Shown one piece after another: positions 1 through 5,922 of a DNA stretch of 5,922 nt (positions are counted from its first letter, which is position 1; each line of letters begins with the position of its first letter). Both the position numbers and the translations under genes were made by a program. The notes beneath the pieces were generated by a model that did no database searches, was not told the DNA's origin, and worked only from the letters and a program-made list of their open reading frames with translations. Origin of the DNA: an uncultured Clostridia bacterium (lineage in GTDB: Bacteria; Bacillota; Clostridia; Christensenellales; UBA1242); assembly GCA_944349915.1 (NCBI GenBank), contig CALVNU010000056.1, forward strand, positions 1-5,922. Reading direction: 5' to 3'.

Positions 1-1017
1 AACTTTATTGTAAAAGTATGTGTTACAGGACAACATAAAGAGATGCTAGAGCAGGTGCTTAAAGCATTTAAAGTTAGACCAGACTATAACCTTCAAATAA
101 TGAAGGAACGACAAACTCTTGCAGATGTTACAAAAGCAATTTTAAGCGAAAAATTTCAAAGCATTTTGCAAAATGAAAAGCCAGATGTTGTGCTTGTTCA
201 TGGAGACACCACAACAACTTTCGCAACCGCTCTGCAGTGTTTTTATTTGGGTATAAAGGTCGGGCATGTTGAAGCAGGGCTTAGAACATACAATATCCAT
301 TCACCATTTCCAGAGGAATTCAATAGGCAGGCGGTTGGCATTATATCGGAATTCAATTTTGCTCCAACAGAAAAGGCAAGGCAAAATTTGATTGGTGAAG
401 GCAAAGATAAAAACAATATTTATGTAACAGGCAACACTGCAATTGATGCTTTAAAGACAACTGTTTTAAAAAATTATAAAAACAAAATTTTTGATTGGCT
501 TGGCTCTGACAGGCTTATTCTTTTGACGGCTCATCGCAGAGAAAATCTTGGGCAACCTATGGAGCATATGTTTAGAGCAATCAATCGCATAGTGAATGAA
601 TTTGAAAATATCAAGGTTGTTTACCCAATTCATTTAAACCCCGTCGTTCGAGAAACTGCCAACAAAATTTTTAAAAACAATGACAGAATAAAACTTATTG
701 AGCCACTTGATGTGCTTGATTTTCATAATTTTATGTCAAGGGCATATCTTATCTTAACAGATAGTGGTGGAATTCAAGAGGAGGCGCCAAGCCTTGGGGT
801 TCCGGTTTTGGTAATGCGCGACACTACAGAAAGACCCGAGGGGATAAAAGCGGGAACGCTAAAACTTGTTGGCACAGATGAAGAAAAAATTTATAAGGAG
901 TTTAAATCTCTTATAACAGATAAGAAAAAATATGAGAGAATGCACAAGGCCTCAAATCCTTATGGAGACGGACACGCATGCGAGCGCATTTCTAAAATTT
1001 TGGAGGAAAAATTATGA
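1..1017 (+). CDS. wecB: UDP-N-acetylglucosamine 2-epimerase (non-hydrolysing), 5'-truncated by the window edge
   Basis: The enzyme interconverts UDP-GlcNAc and UDP-ManNAc in the cytoplasm, supplying ManNAc units for surface polysaccharide or teichoic-acid linkage. The frame is open from base 1. The residues before the ATG at 43 (VCVTGQHKE) are typical family sequence, so that ATG is internal and the true start lies outside the window. 338 residues are visible against roughly 370 usual, so about 30 N-terminal residues, including the first nucleotide-binding loop, are missing. Family motifs in order: HGDTTTT (catalytic-type Asp at 205-207), HVEAGLRT, FPEEFNRQ, TAHRRENLG, YPIHLNP, DSGGIQEEA and a Thr-Glu-Arg-Pro-Glu-Gly segment near the UDP site. 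All active-site Asp, Glu and His positions known for WecB appear intact. The stop overlaps the next gene by ATGA, indicating one operon and probable translational coupling. Family assignment is very secure; whether it serves capsule or wall polymer is inference. Confidence 0.96.
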   Translation, partial: NFIVKVCVTGQHKEMLEQVLKAFKVRPDYNLQIMKERQTLADVTKAILSEKFQSILQNEKPDVVLVHGDTTTTFATALQCFYLGIKVGHVEAGLRTYNIHSPFPEEFNRQAVGIISEFNFAPTEKARQNLIGEGKDKNNIYVTGNTAIDALKTTVLKNYKNKIFDWLGSDRLILLTAHRRENLGQPMEHMFRAINRIVNEFENIKVVYPIHLNPVVRETANKIFKNNDRIKLIEPLDVLDFHNFMSRAYLILTDSGGIQEEAPSLGVPVLVMRDTTERPEGIKAGTLKLVGTDEEKIYKEFKSLITDKKKYERMHKASNPYGDGHACERISKILEEKL

Positions 1018-1805
1018 CAAACAAAATTCCTAAAATTATTCATTATATTTGGGTGGGCGGAAAAGAAAAAAGCCCGCTTGCAAAAAAATGTATTGAAAGT
1101 TGGAAAAAATATTGCCCCGATTATGAGATAAAAGAATGGAACGAAAATAATTTTGACCTAGAACAAAATCTTTATCTCTCCCAAGCCTACAAAGCAAAAA
1201 AATTTGCCTTTGTTTCCGACTATATAAGGCTTAAAGTTTTGTATGATTATGGTGGCATTTATATGGATACAGATGTAGAACTTGTCAAACCGCTTGATGA
1301 GTTTTTAAAGCATAGAGCCTTTTCTGGATTTGAAAATCAAGTGTGGATGCCGACTGCCGTGTTGGGGGCAGAACCAAAACATCCTTGGATAAAACGCCTG
1401 CTTGCAGTTTATGATAAAATAACATTTATAAATAAAGATGGCTCATATAATTTAACCACAAATGTGACATACATGTCGGTGGTTACCAGGCATTATTATC
1501 ATGTCAAACTTGATAACACATATCAAGAACTTGAAGATGGACTAGCAATATATCCAAACGATTGGTTTTGTCCTAAAGATTATATTAGTCAAGAGATTAA
1601 CTCGACCGAAAACACGCATGCAATCCATCATTTTAATGGTTCATGGCTAACAAGTGGTGCAAAAAAACTTGATAAAGTTGTCCGCGGAATACAAAAATTG
1701 TTTGGTAAAAAAATATTTGCAAAAATGGCGGTAAAATATCTAAAAATGACATCTAAAAAAGACGCAAAACGCCTAAACTGGATTTTTGAAGATAAAAAAG
1801 CATAA
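1014..1805 (+). CDS. GT32-type glycosyltransferase with DXD motif (surface polysaccharide synthesis)
   Basis: This 263-residue protein is a sugar transferase of the 'glycosyltransferase sugar-binding region containing DXD motif' type (GT32/capsular polysaccharide synthesis family). It opens with IPKIIHYIWVGG, the usual N-terminal strand that binds the nucleotide sugar. It then has SDYIRLKVLYDYGGIYMDTD at residues 68-87, whose D85-T-D87 is the metal- and nucleotide-binding DXD. A late HHFNGSW segment (205-211) matches the conserved His/Ser-Trp end of the fold. No signal peptide or membrane span is visible. The last 45 residues are Lys-rich and could sit against the membrane (inference). The start is fixed by GGAGG at 1002-1006, seven bases before ATG. 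It overlaps wecB by four bases and is the last gene of the operon, since a terminator begins inside its final codons. Donor and acceptor sugars cannot be read from sequence. Confidence 0.93.
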   Translation: MTNKIPKIIHYIWVGGKEKSPLAKKCIESWKKYCPDYEIKEWNENNFDLEQNLYLSQAYKAKKFAFVSDYIRLKVLYDYGGIYMDTDVELVKPLDEFLKHRAFSGFENQVWMPTAVLGAEPKHPWIKRLLAVYDKITFINKDGSYNLTTNVTYMSVVTRHYYHVKLDNTYQELEDGLAIYPNDWFCPKDYISQEINSTENTHAIHHFNGSWLTSGAKKLDKVVRGIQKLFGKKIFAKMAVKYLKMTSKKDAKRLNWIFEDKKA

Positions 1806-1825
1806 CCGAAAAGTTATGCTTTTTT
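1794..1825. terminator. Bidirectional intrinsic terminator between convergent genes
   Basis: A perfect 13-bp inverted repeat (1794-1806 with 1813-1825) surrounds a six-base loop, CGAAAA. The lower stem is six A:T pairs, so either strand gives a hairpin ending in a U run. The stop codon of the glycosyltransferase (1803-1805) is part of the left arm. It should end the polysaccharide operon and also stop minus-strand transcripts leaving the gene that ends at 1921. The remaining gap (1826-1920) shows only the in-frame extension noted under findings. Confidence 0.9.
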
Positions 1826-1920
1826 ATGTTGGCGTTTAACTAAAAGACGATTTTTTATAGTTTGGAAGCAAATTTTTTTATCATGTAGTTTTTGTTGTAT
1901 GCTTTAGCGGTCTTTTTGTT

Positions 1921-3627
1921 TTATAAAACCAATAAAGGAGAGGCTTCGCTATAAAATGGTGGATACCAATTGCCAAGAAGCGTTGTTGGCAAGACGAGAC
2001 CTAGGTTTTGTGCCTTTTTAAGAATTGGTGTGTTTTTGTTTGTTTGCTCAAAAGATTTTGTAAAACCTGCGTTTCCACCTGTAACATAAGTCTCTTCTTC
2101 TTTGATTTTTGCATAATAAGTATATGCCCCACTATCGCAAAATTGCAAAATCAAGCAAAGATTGCGAAGCATGCTGACTTCGTCGCCTTTAATGCGTTTT
2201 CCAAAAACAGTAGTTAATACTTCTTTACATTTTTGGTTTAGTTCTTTTATTAATTGTCTTTGAATGTGTTCATCTTTTTCTTTTATTAGTATTCTAGTTG
2301 TATAGTCTTGTCCAACTCCCATTACAAAATGCACGATTTGTCGAAGCCCATCTTTGATGTTTAGACTATCCAAGAGAACATCAACATCCTTCTGATTTGT
2401 TTGCTTTTGCGGAACACCTTTTTCATATGCGTCGCCTTTTCCAATATCGTGTGCAAGTAAAATTAATTTCATTATTGGCTGCATGTTGTCGGGCAACGAG
2501 TCTGAGTAATAAGTGTCAAAAAAATCTATCACACTTGCAGTGTGTTGACCAACTGTCCAGCCTTCCCAAAGTCCAGGATTTTTATCATACAATTTTGCGC
2601 ACTGCAAATTTTGACTAGCCAGTTCTACAAGTTCCGCTCCGCAAGCGGAGTCGATATAATCTTTTAATTCTGTAGACATAGAATTAGAAAATCTTTGAGT
2701 TGCTATTTCTTCAAGCTTCATTAAGGCTTGATAGTAACGACCAAAGTCGCTCTCGGTCATGATTTGTGGGATATTTACAAGTTGATAGGCTATAATTTTT
2801 TTCTCCAAAGTTGCACTTGACACAAGGGATTTAAAGCCTGCAATATTATTGTTTTTAATCCAAGCATATATATATGGTCTACTTATTGGATATAATTGGC
2901 CATCGTAAGAGAACAGGGCAGTTTTTCTAATTTGATACAAAACATTAGTAGGAACTTTGCGAAGAAGATTTTTTGTATTTCTAGCACTAATATAATCTTT
3001 TACCAAACTTTCAAAGGTTTTATCGTCTATGTTTAGTTTGTTTAATTTATCATAATGGCCATTATTTTTCGCGTGAAGTTTTAAACTTTCAAGTCTCTTT
3101 TTTGCTTGTTGCAAAACGGTTGTGAGCATACTTTCGCTTATTAATGGTGCATTCAAATCCTGCAAAACGGGTAAGATGACGCGTTTATAAATTTCCTTAT
3201 ATTCAAAATTAATAGGGAGAAGGTCGGTGACAGGAAAGTCCGCTAATACACGAAAAGCCGCGGTAACCCTTGGTTTATCCTCGTCCCTGATTGATGATAT
3301 GTCAAAATTGATATCTATAATCACATCATTTTCATTAATACCCACAATTTTATGAACTTCGGCTTGTCCGCCACGCTCTTTTTTTCTTTCTACTGCAAAT
3401 TCGGTAGCGATATCCTTTTGCGCTGTATAAAGCCCAGGTATTGCCGATACATTCATATTGCCAGTATTGTTTCCAGCATTATTCAAATTTTTTATAGAAA
3501 AGAGGGTTCCATTCCCGGTTCTACCATGGTAAAGATTTACATCTTTCATATATCGACATATTCCAAATTCAACAAGCACTGCGACTGCTTCGTCTCTAAG
3601 TTGTTTTTTAGTTTTTTTAATAATCAT
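1921..3627 (-). CDS. Putative ADP-ribosyltransferase-like / HD phosphohydrolase-like two-domain protein
   Basis: This is a 568-residue cytoplasmic-looking protein with no signal peptide or membrane span. Residues 31-110 resemble the ADP-ribosyltransferase/PARP-like fold. LYHGR (H34) fits the NAD-binding His box, a Gly/Asn-rich loop follows, GLYTAQKDIATEFA (Y67) fits the Tyr-strand motif, and AEVHKIVGINENDVIIDIN reads like the next strand pair. The third catalytic residue (often Glu) is not obvious; E142 or E145 are candidates. Residues 150-340 are mostly helical and unrecognised. Residues 352-505 look like an HD-superfamily metal phosphohydrolase: GWTVGQHT (H362), LLAHDIGKGDA (H393, D394), H433 and FCDSG (D498). 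The start is forced by an in-frame stop 27 bases upstream; only a weak GGG-type ribosome site precedes it. The gene lies 112 bases downstream of rplI and converges on the polysaccharide operon. HD assignment is fairly firm, ADP-ribosyltransferase likeness moderate, biological role unknown. Confidence 0.75.
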   Translation of the reverse strand: MIIKKTKKQLRDEAVAVLVEFGICRYMKDVNLYHGRTGNGTLFSIKNLNNAGNNTGNMNVSAIPGLYTAQKDIATEFAVERKKERGGQAEVHKIVGINENDVIIDINFDISSIRDEDKPRVTAAFRVLADFPVTDLLPINFEYKEIYKRVILPVLQDLNAPLISESMLTTVLQQAKKRLESLKLHAKNNGHYDKLNKLNIDDKTFESLVKDYISARNTKNLLRKVPTNVLYQIRKTALFSYDGQLYPISRPYIYAWIKNNNIAGFKSLVSSATLEKKIIAYQLVNIPQIMTESDFGRYYQALMKLEEIATQRFSNSMSTELKDYIDSACGAELVELASQNLQCAKLYDKNPGLWEGWTVGQHTASVIDFFDTYYSDSLPDNMQPIMKLILLAHDIGKGDAYEKGVPQKQTNQKDVDVLLDSLNIKDGLRQIVHFVMGVGQDYTTRILIKEKDEHIQRQLIKELNQKCKEVLTTVFGKRIKGDEVSMLRNLCLILQFCDSGAYTYYAKIKEEETYVTGGNAGFTKSFEQTNKNTPILKKAQNLGLVLPTTLLGNWYPPFYSEASPLLVL

Positions 3628-3645
3628 AAATTCATCCCAGAAAAT

Positions 3646-3656
3646 ATTATATTATA
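3646..3656 (-). promoter_or_regulatory. Possible -10 region for the ADP-ribosyltransferase/HD gene
   Basis: On the minus strand two overlapping TATAAT hexamers (3656-3651 and 3651-3646) lie about 20-25 bases before the ATG. No good -35 stands at 16-18 bases; instead the site holds an A/T palindrome (3662-3673). The gene may be weakly expressed, need an activator, or be read through from rplI. Such A/T hexamers arise easily by chance in this DNA. Confidence 0.35.
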
Positions 3657-3739
3657 ATTTATAAAAATTTTTAAGTTCTTATATAAAACTAGCACAATGT
3701 TTTACTTTTCGCGTTAAGAGGAAATTTTTTGTGTATAGT

Positions 3740-4183
3740 TTACTGCGCTTCAACTTCCACAGAAATCTTTGTTGAAACTTCGCTGTGGAGTTTGATGGAT
3801 ACTGTGTAAATGCCTGTCGCTTTGATTGGCTGGGCAAGCTCTATCTTTCTTTTGTCTATTTCATAGCCTTTAGACTTTAATTGCTCTGCAATTTCTTTTG
3901 TGGTGATAGAACCAAACAGTTTTCCATTTTCGCCACATTTGATTGTCATTACAAGTTTTACATTTTTCAATTTTTCTGCCAGCGCTTTTGCGTCTTGTTT
4001 TTCCATTTCTTTGTGATATGCATGCGCTTCTTTTTGCATTGCATTTTCATTTAATGCGCTTGCGGTGGCAACTTTGGCAGAACCGTTTTTGAGCAAAAAG
4101 TTTTTAGCATAGCCATCGGACACTTCTTTTATTTCACCTTTTTTCCCAGTGCCTTTAACATCTTTAAGCAAAACAACTTTCAT
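3740..4183 (-). CDS. rplI: 50S ribosomal protein L9
   Basis: L9 binds 23S rRNA near the base of the L1 stalk and helps keep the reading frame. The 147-residue length is normal for bacteria. The N-terminal rRNA-binding domain begins MKVVLLKDVKGTGKKGE and carries the family signature (G13, G16, V21, G24-Y, N28-F-L, G34). A long charged connecting helix (about 42-74) follows, then the C-terminal domain with GKLFGSITTKEIAEQL (87-102). An in-frame TTG two codons upstream could extend it, but it directly abuts the GGAG ribosome site, whereas the ATG at 4183 sits six bases after it and gives the conserved MKVV start. It has its own strong promoter. The usual Firmicute partners (gdpP/yybT, dnaB, rpsR) are not adjacent here. 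No convincing terminator follows, so read-through into the next minus-strand gene is possible. Confidence 0.98.
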   Translation of the reverse strand: MKVVLLKDVKGTGKKGEIKEVSDGYAKNFLLKNGSAKVATASALNENAMQKEAHAYHKEMEKQDAKALAEKLKNVKLVMTIKCGENGKLFGSITTKEIAEQLKSKGYEIDKRKIELAQPIKATGIYTVSIKLHSEVSTKISVEVEAQ

Positions 4184-4189
4184 ATTCAA

Positions 4190-4193
4190 CTCC
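4190..4193 (-). promoter_or_regulatory. Ribosome binding site that decides the rplI start
   Basis: On the minus strand GGAG lies six bases before the ATG at 4183. It touches the alternative TTG codon at 4189-4187, which is too close to be used. This supports the 147-residue product. Confidence 0.85.
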
Positions 4194-4202
4194 TTTTTTG
4201 TT

Positions 4203-4231
4203 ATTGTAATAAAATTTGTTTATTTTGTCAA
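4203..4231 (-). promoter_or_regulatory. Sigma-A/sigma-70-type promoter of rplI
   Basis: On the minus strand a perfect -35 TTGACA (4231-4226) is followed after exactly 17 bases by TACAAT (4208-4203, five of six consensus bases). Transcription should begin near 4196, leaving a leader of only about a dozen bases before the ATG. The site lies in the 83-base divergent gap, so any promoter of the plus-strand Cys-rich gene must overlap it. Confidence 0.85.
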
Positions 4232-4266
4232 TTTTTTGGCTATATTTTATTTATGGAGGTTGAAAA

Positions 4267-4578
4267 ATGGATATAAGATGCAGAAAAACCAACTGTTTGC
4301 ATAACGACCGATTTACTTGTAAGGCAAAAGAAATTTTGATAAATGGCAAAGTTATATGTTCTACTTATCAAGAGGATGGAAGCAAATCTTCGCCAGACAC
4401 AACGGCGCGACTGTTTGAAAAAACTCCAGATTTTGCACCACAGCGTGACAGCAAGGCCTTAAAAATAGGGTGCAGGGCAGACTGCCTTTTCAATAGAAAT
4501 GGAAAGTGTGTTGCAAATGGTATAACATTAAATGCTATCAAAGAAAGTCCTTTTTGCATAAGTTTTTTAAAGAAATAA
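4267..4578 (+). CDS. Small Cys-rich protein, DUF1540-like with two four-Cys motifs
   Basis: This 103-residue soluble protein has eight cysteines in two similar groups: C5-x4-C10-x7-C18-x12-C31 and C69-x3-C73-x7-C81-x15-C97. Each group reads as C..C-[LF]-x-N/H...-C-x-A near an Ile-rich strand and ends in Cys plus Ser and an aromatic residue (CSTY, CISF). This is the pattern of DUF1540 domains, common in Clostridia and without a settled function. The spacing suggests metal binding or paired disulphides (inference). The 37-residue linker between the groups is polar and probably flexible. The start is secure: GGAGG at 4255-4259, seven bases before ATG. The gene diverges from rplI. Its own promoter is unclear; TTGTTT at 4216 with TATATT at 4241 is a poor candidate because the spacing is 19 bases. 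The next gene begins 45 bases downstream with a separate promoter. Confidence 0.85.
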   Translation: MDIRCRKTNCLHNDRFTCKAKEILINGKVICSTYQEDGSKSSPDTTARLFEKTPDFAPQRDSKALKIGCRADCLFNRNGKCVANGITLNAIKESPFCISFLKK

Positions 4579-4607
4579 TTGCAAGATAATTTTTTTTATG
4601 CTATACT
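4579..4607 (+). promoter_or_regulatory. Promoter of the gene starting at 4624
   Basis: TTGCAA (4579-4584, four of six) and TATACT (4602-4607, five of six) are separated by 17 bases. The -35 begins at the base right after the stop codon of the Cys-rich gene. Transcription would start near 4613, placing the ribosome site almost at the RNA 5' end, the same short-leader style as rplI. Confidence 0.65.
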
Positions 4608-4623
4608 ATTTGCGAGGTGAAAA

Positions 4624-5922
4624 ATGGGAAGAAAAAAGAAGTTAAACCTTATTGACCAAAACATAGAAGATTCTTCAATCCAGGCTGTCAATCAAAGCGA
4701 ACAGCATAAAAGTGAAAACGCCAAAGAAAATAAAATTAACAACCAAACACAAAATGGTTCAAATGATATAAAAACAGAAGATGAAGATTCTACAAAAACA
4801 AAAGATAAGCAACAAACAAAAGCGCAATTCCATGTTTTTGGAGAAGATTTTGTTTTAACAGACCCCGATTTTATCAATTATCAAAAAATAAACAACAAAA
4901 TGTTGTTTTTACAATTCCATTTGCTTGGACAGTTTGACAAAGACGGAAACTATTTTGTTGGCAATGATATTAAAAGAGACCTTATTAAAGCGGTCAAAGA
5001 AATTCAAATGGAAGATGATAACTGTTTTCAAGCAGAATTGCGACATGATGGTGTTACAATTCATTTTGATGTTGACCTTTTTTATACACAAGAAAATGCA
5101 GAAGCCAAACTTTACATAGTGGAAACTGTTGACGAACATACAGTAAAAACTTTTATAGATTCTTTTTCCGCCCCAAACAACGCAGATTTCCGAATAAAAG
5201 TTAGAGAAAAATATAACCTTGTTGATGTTGCAATCAAAACCGATGATGAAGAAATTCCAAATTTGAGCATTTGGATTTATTGGCAAAATGAAGAGCTCGC
5301 TTATTGGCTTGATCTTTATGAAATGGGAAGTCAATTTTTTGTGATGAGAGCGCTTGCAATTCTAGAAGAATATGGAGAAGTGGGCGAAAAGATTATCAAT
5401 GAGTTCAACAGAAAATTGCAAATTATAGAAAGAAGTGGCACAACAAAAAGAAAATTTTCAAAGAGCAAAGAAGTTCTTGATGATGTTATCAACCAATTTG
5501 GTGGTATAGAGGAAATTGATAAAAATCATGGGAAGTTAAAAAAATTGGCACTAGAGTATAACAAGCCTTTCCTTTCAATCGAAGCAGGTAATGTGGAAAT
5601 TATGGAAGTGGAAAAGCCGAAAACTCCTGCCAAAGCACCACAGATGGAGACAACAAGCCGACCTGCATCTGCAAAAAAGAAGACATCAACATCGACTGCT
5701 TCCAGCAACAAAAAGGCAACAAATAACAAAGCAAAACCTATTAAAACTGTAAAAAGTTCACAAGATACAGGTAAGAAAAAGGTTTATGTAACGCTGGAAG
5801 AGCCGGAAACTCAAAAATCGAACAAAGAAACAAAGAAAAAAACAACAGACGAGAGGCAACAAGAACGGAATGCTCAAACGTCGGGAAGGGAATTAAAAAA
5901 AGAAAGAACAGACAAGAGGAAA
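4624..5922 (+). CDS. Hypothetical protein with disordered Lys-rich ends, open at the window edge (3' partial)
   Basis: The frame runs 433 codons without a stop and leaves the window, so the C-terminus is unknown. The start is well supported: GAGGTG at 4614-4619 sits correctly before ATG, with a promoter just upstream. Residues 1-67 begin MGRKKKLNL and are then polar Gln/Asn/Lys/Glu-rich and probably disordered. Residues 68-325 look globular: aromatic-rich strands (such as AQFHVFGEDFVLTD and LSIWIYWQNEELAYWLDLYE at 214-233), then helices (about 235-270 and 279-312). From about 330 the chain becomes a Lys/Thr/Ser/Pro/Ala tail (for example SAKKKTSTSTASSNKK), ending strongly basic. There is one Cys (134) and no signal peptide or membrane segment. 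I do not recognise the family. The basic tails could bind nucleic acid or acidic surfaces (inference). Reverse-strand frames within it lack ribosome sites and look like shadows. Confidence 0.85.
   Translation, partial: MGRKKKLNLIDQNIEDSSIQAVNQSEQHKSENAKENKINNQTQNGSNDIKTEDEDSTKTKDKQQTKAQFHVFGEDFVLTDPDFINYQKINNKMLFLQFHLLGQFDKDGNYFVGNDIKRDLIKAVKEIQMEDDNCFQAELRHDGVTIHFDVDLFYTQENAEAKLYIVETVDEHTVKTFIDSFSAPNNADFRIKVREKYNLVDVAIKTDDEEIPNLSIWIYWQNEELAYWLDLYEMGSQFFVMRALAILEEYGEVGEKIINEFNRKLQIIERSGTTKRKFSKSKEVLDDVINQFGGIEEIDKNHGKLKKLALEYNKPFLSIEAGNVEIMEVEKPKTPAKAPQMETTSRPASAKKKTSTSTASSNKKATNNKAKPIKTVKSSQDTGKKKVYVTLEEPETQKSNKETKKKTTDERQQERNAQTSGRELKKERTDKRK

Noticed and set aside
43..45. ATG at 43 as the start of wecB
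   Set aside because: Conserved epimerase sequence (VCVTGQHKE) continues upstream to base 1, so this Met is internal.
2008..2618. Plus-strand open frames inside the ADP-ribosyltransferase/HD gene
   Set aside because: They have no ribosome sites, no recognisable protein sequence, and lie within a continuous 568-codon reading frame on the other strand.
3684..3704. TAAAAC/GTTTTA inverted repeat as a terminator for rplI
   Set aside because: Six mostly A:T pairs around a nine-base loop with no T run following on the minus strand.
4187..4189. TTG as the start of rplI
   Set aside because: It directly abuts GGAG and would add two residues before the conserved MKVVLLKDV.
4566..4597. A/T-rich imperfect hairpin plus eight T's as a terminator after the Cys-rich gene
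   Set aside because: The stem is almost all A:T with a mismatch, the T run would be used up in pairing, and it overlaps the promoter of the next gene.
4909..5334. Minus-strand open frame of 141 codons
   Set aside because: It lies wholly opposite the well-supported gene starting at 4624, has no ribosome site or promoter, and its Phe/Ile/Cys-rich translation is what antisense of Lys/Glu/Asn codons gives.
5640..5922. Lys/Thr/Ser-rich coding tail as a DNA repeat array
   Set aside because: The composition is biased but no regular repeat unit or period is visible at base or residue level.

Overview
The window is AT-rich bacterial DNA. It uses the standard code: TGA stops the first gene and Trp is written TGG. 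Short leaders, GGAGG-type ribosome sites, TTGACA/TATAAT-type promoters and a DUF1540-type Cys-rich protein point to a low-GC Firmicute, probably in the Clostridia. That placement is inference; no rRNA or other strong taxonomic marker is present.

Layout. Positions 1-1805 (+) look like the tail of a surface-polysaccharide operon: a 5'-truncated UDP-GlcNAc 2-epimerase (wecB) overlaps by ATGA a GT32-type, DXD-containing glycosyltransferase. A strong palindromic terminator at 1794-1825 includes the glycosyltransferase stop codon and can work on both strands. Converging on it from the other side is a 568-residue minus-strand protein (1921-3627). It combines an N-terminal ADP-ribosyltransferase-like region (H34, Y67) with a C-terminal HD phosphohydrolase-like domain (H362, H393-D394, D498), and it is the most unusual gene here. 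Upstream of it on the same strand is rplI (ribosomal protein L9, 3740-4183) with a near-consensus promoter. Diverging from rplI is a small protein with two four-Cys motifs (4267-4578). Last is a plus-strand gene (4624 to the window end) with its own promoter and ribosome site. It stays open for 433 codons, with lysine-rich low-complexity ends around an unrecognised globular core.

Functionally the window has three parts: cell-envelope polysaccharide synthesis (ManNAc precursor plus sugar transfer), a possible NAD+/ADP-ribose-handling enzyme of unknown role, and housekeeping or hypothetical genes. No tRNA, rRNA, CRISPR, insertion sequence or phage gene was seen. No gene-free stretch exceeds about 120 bases.
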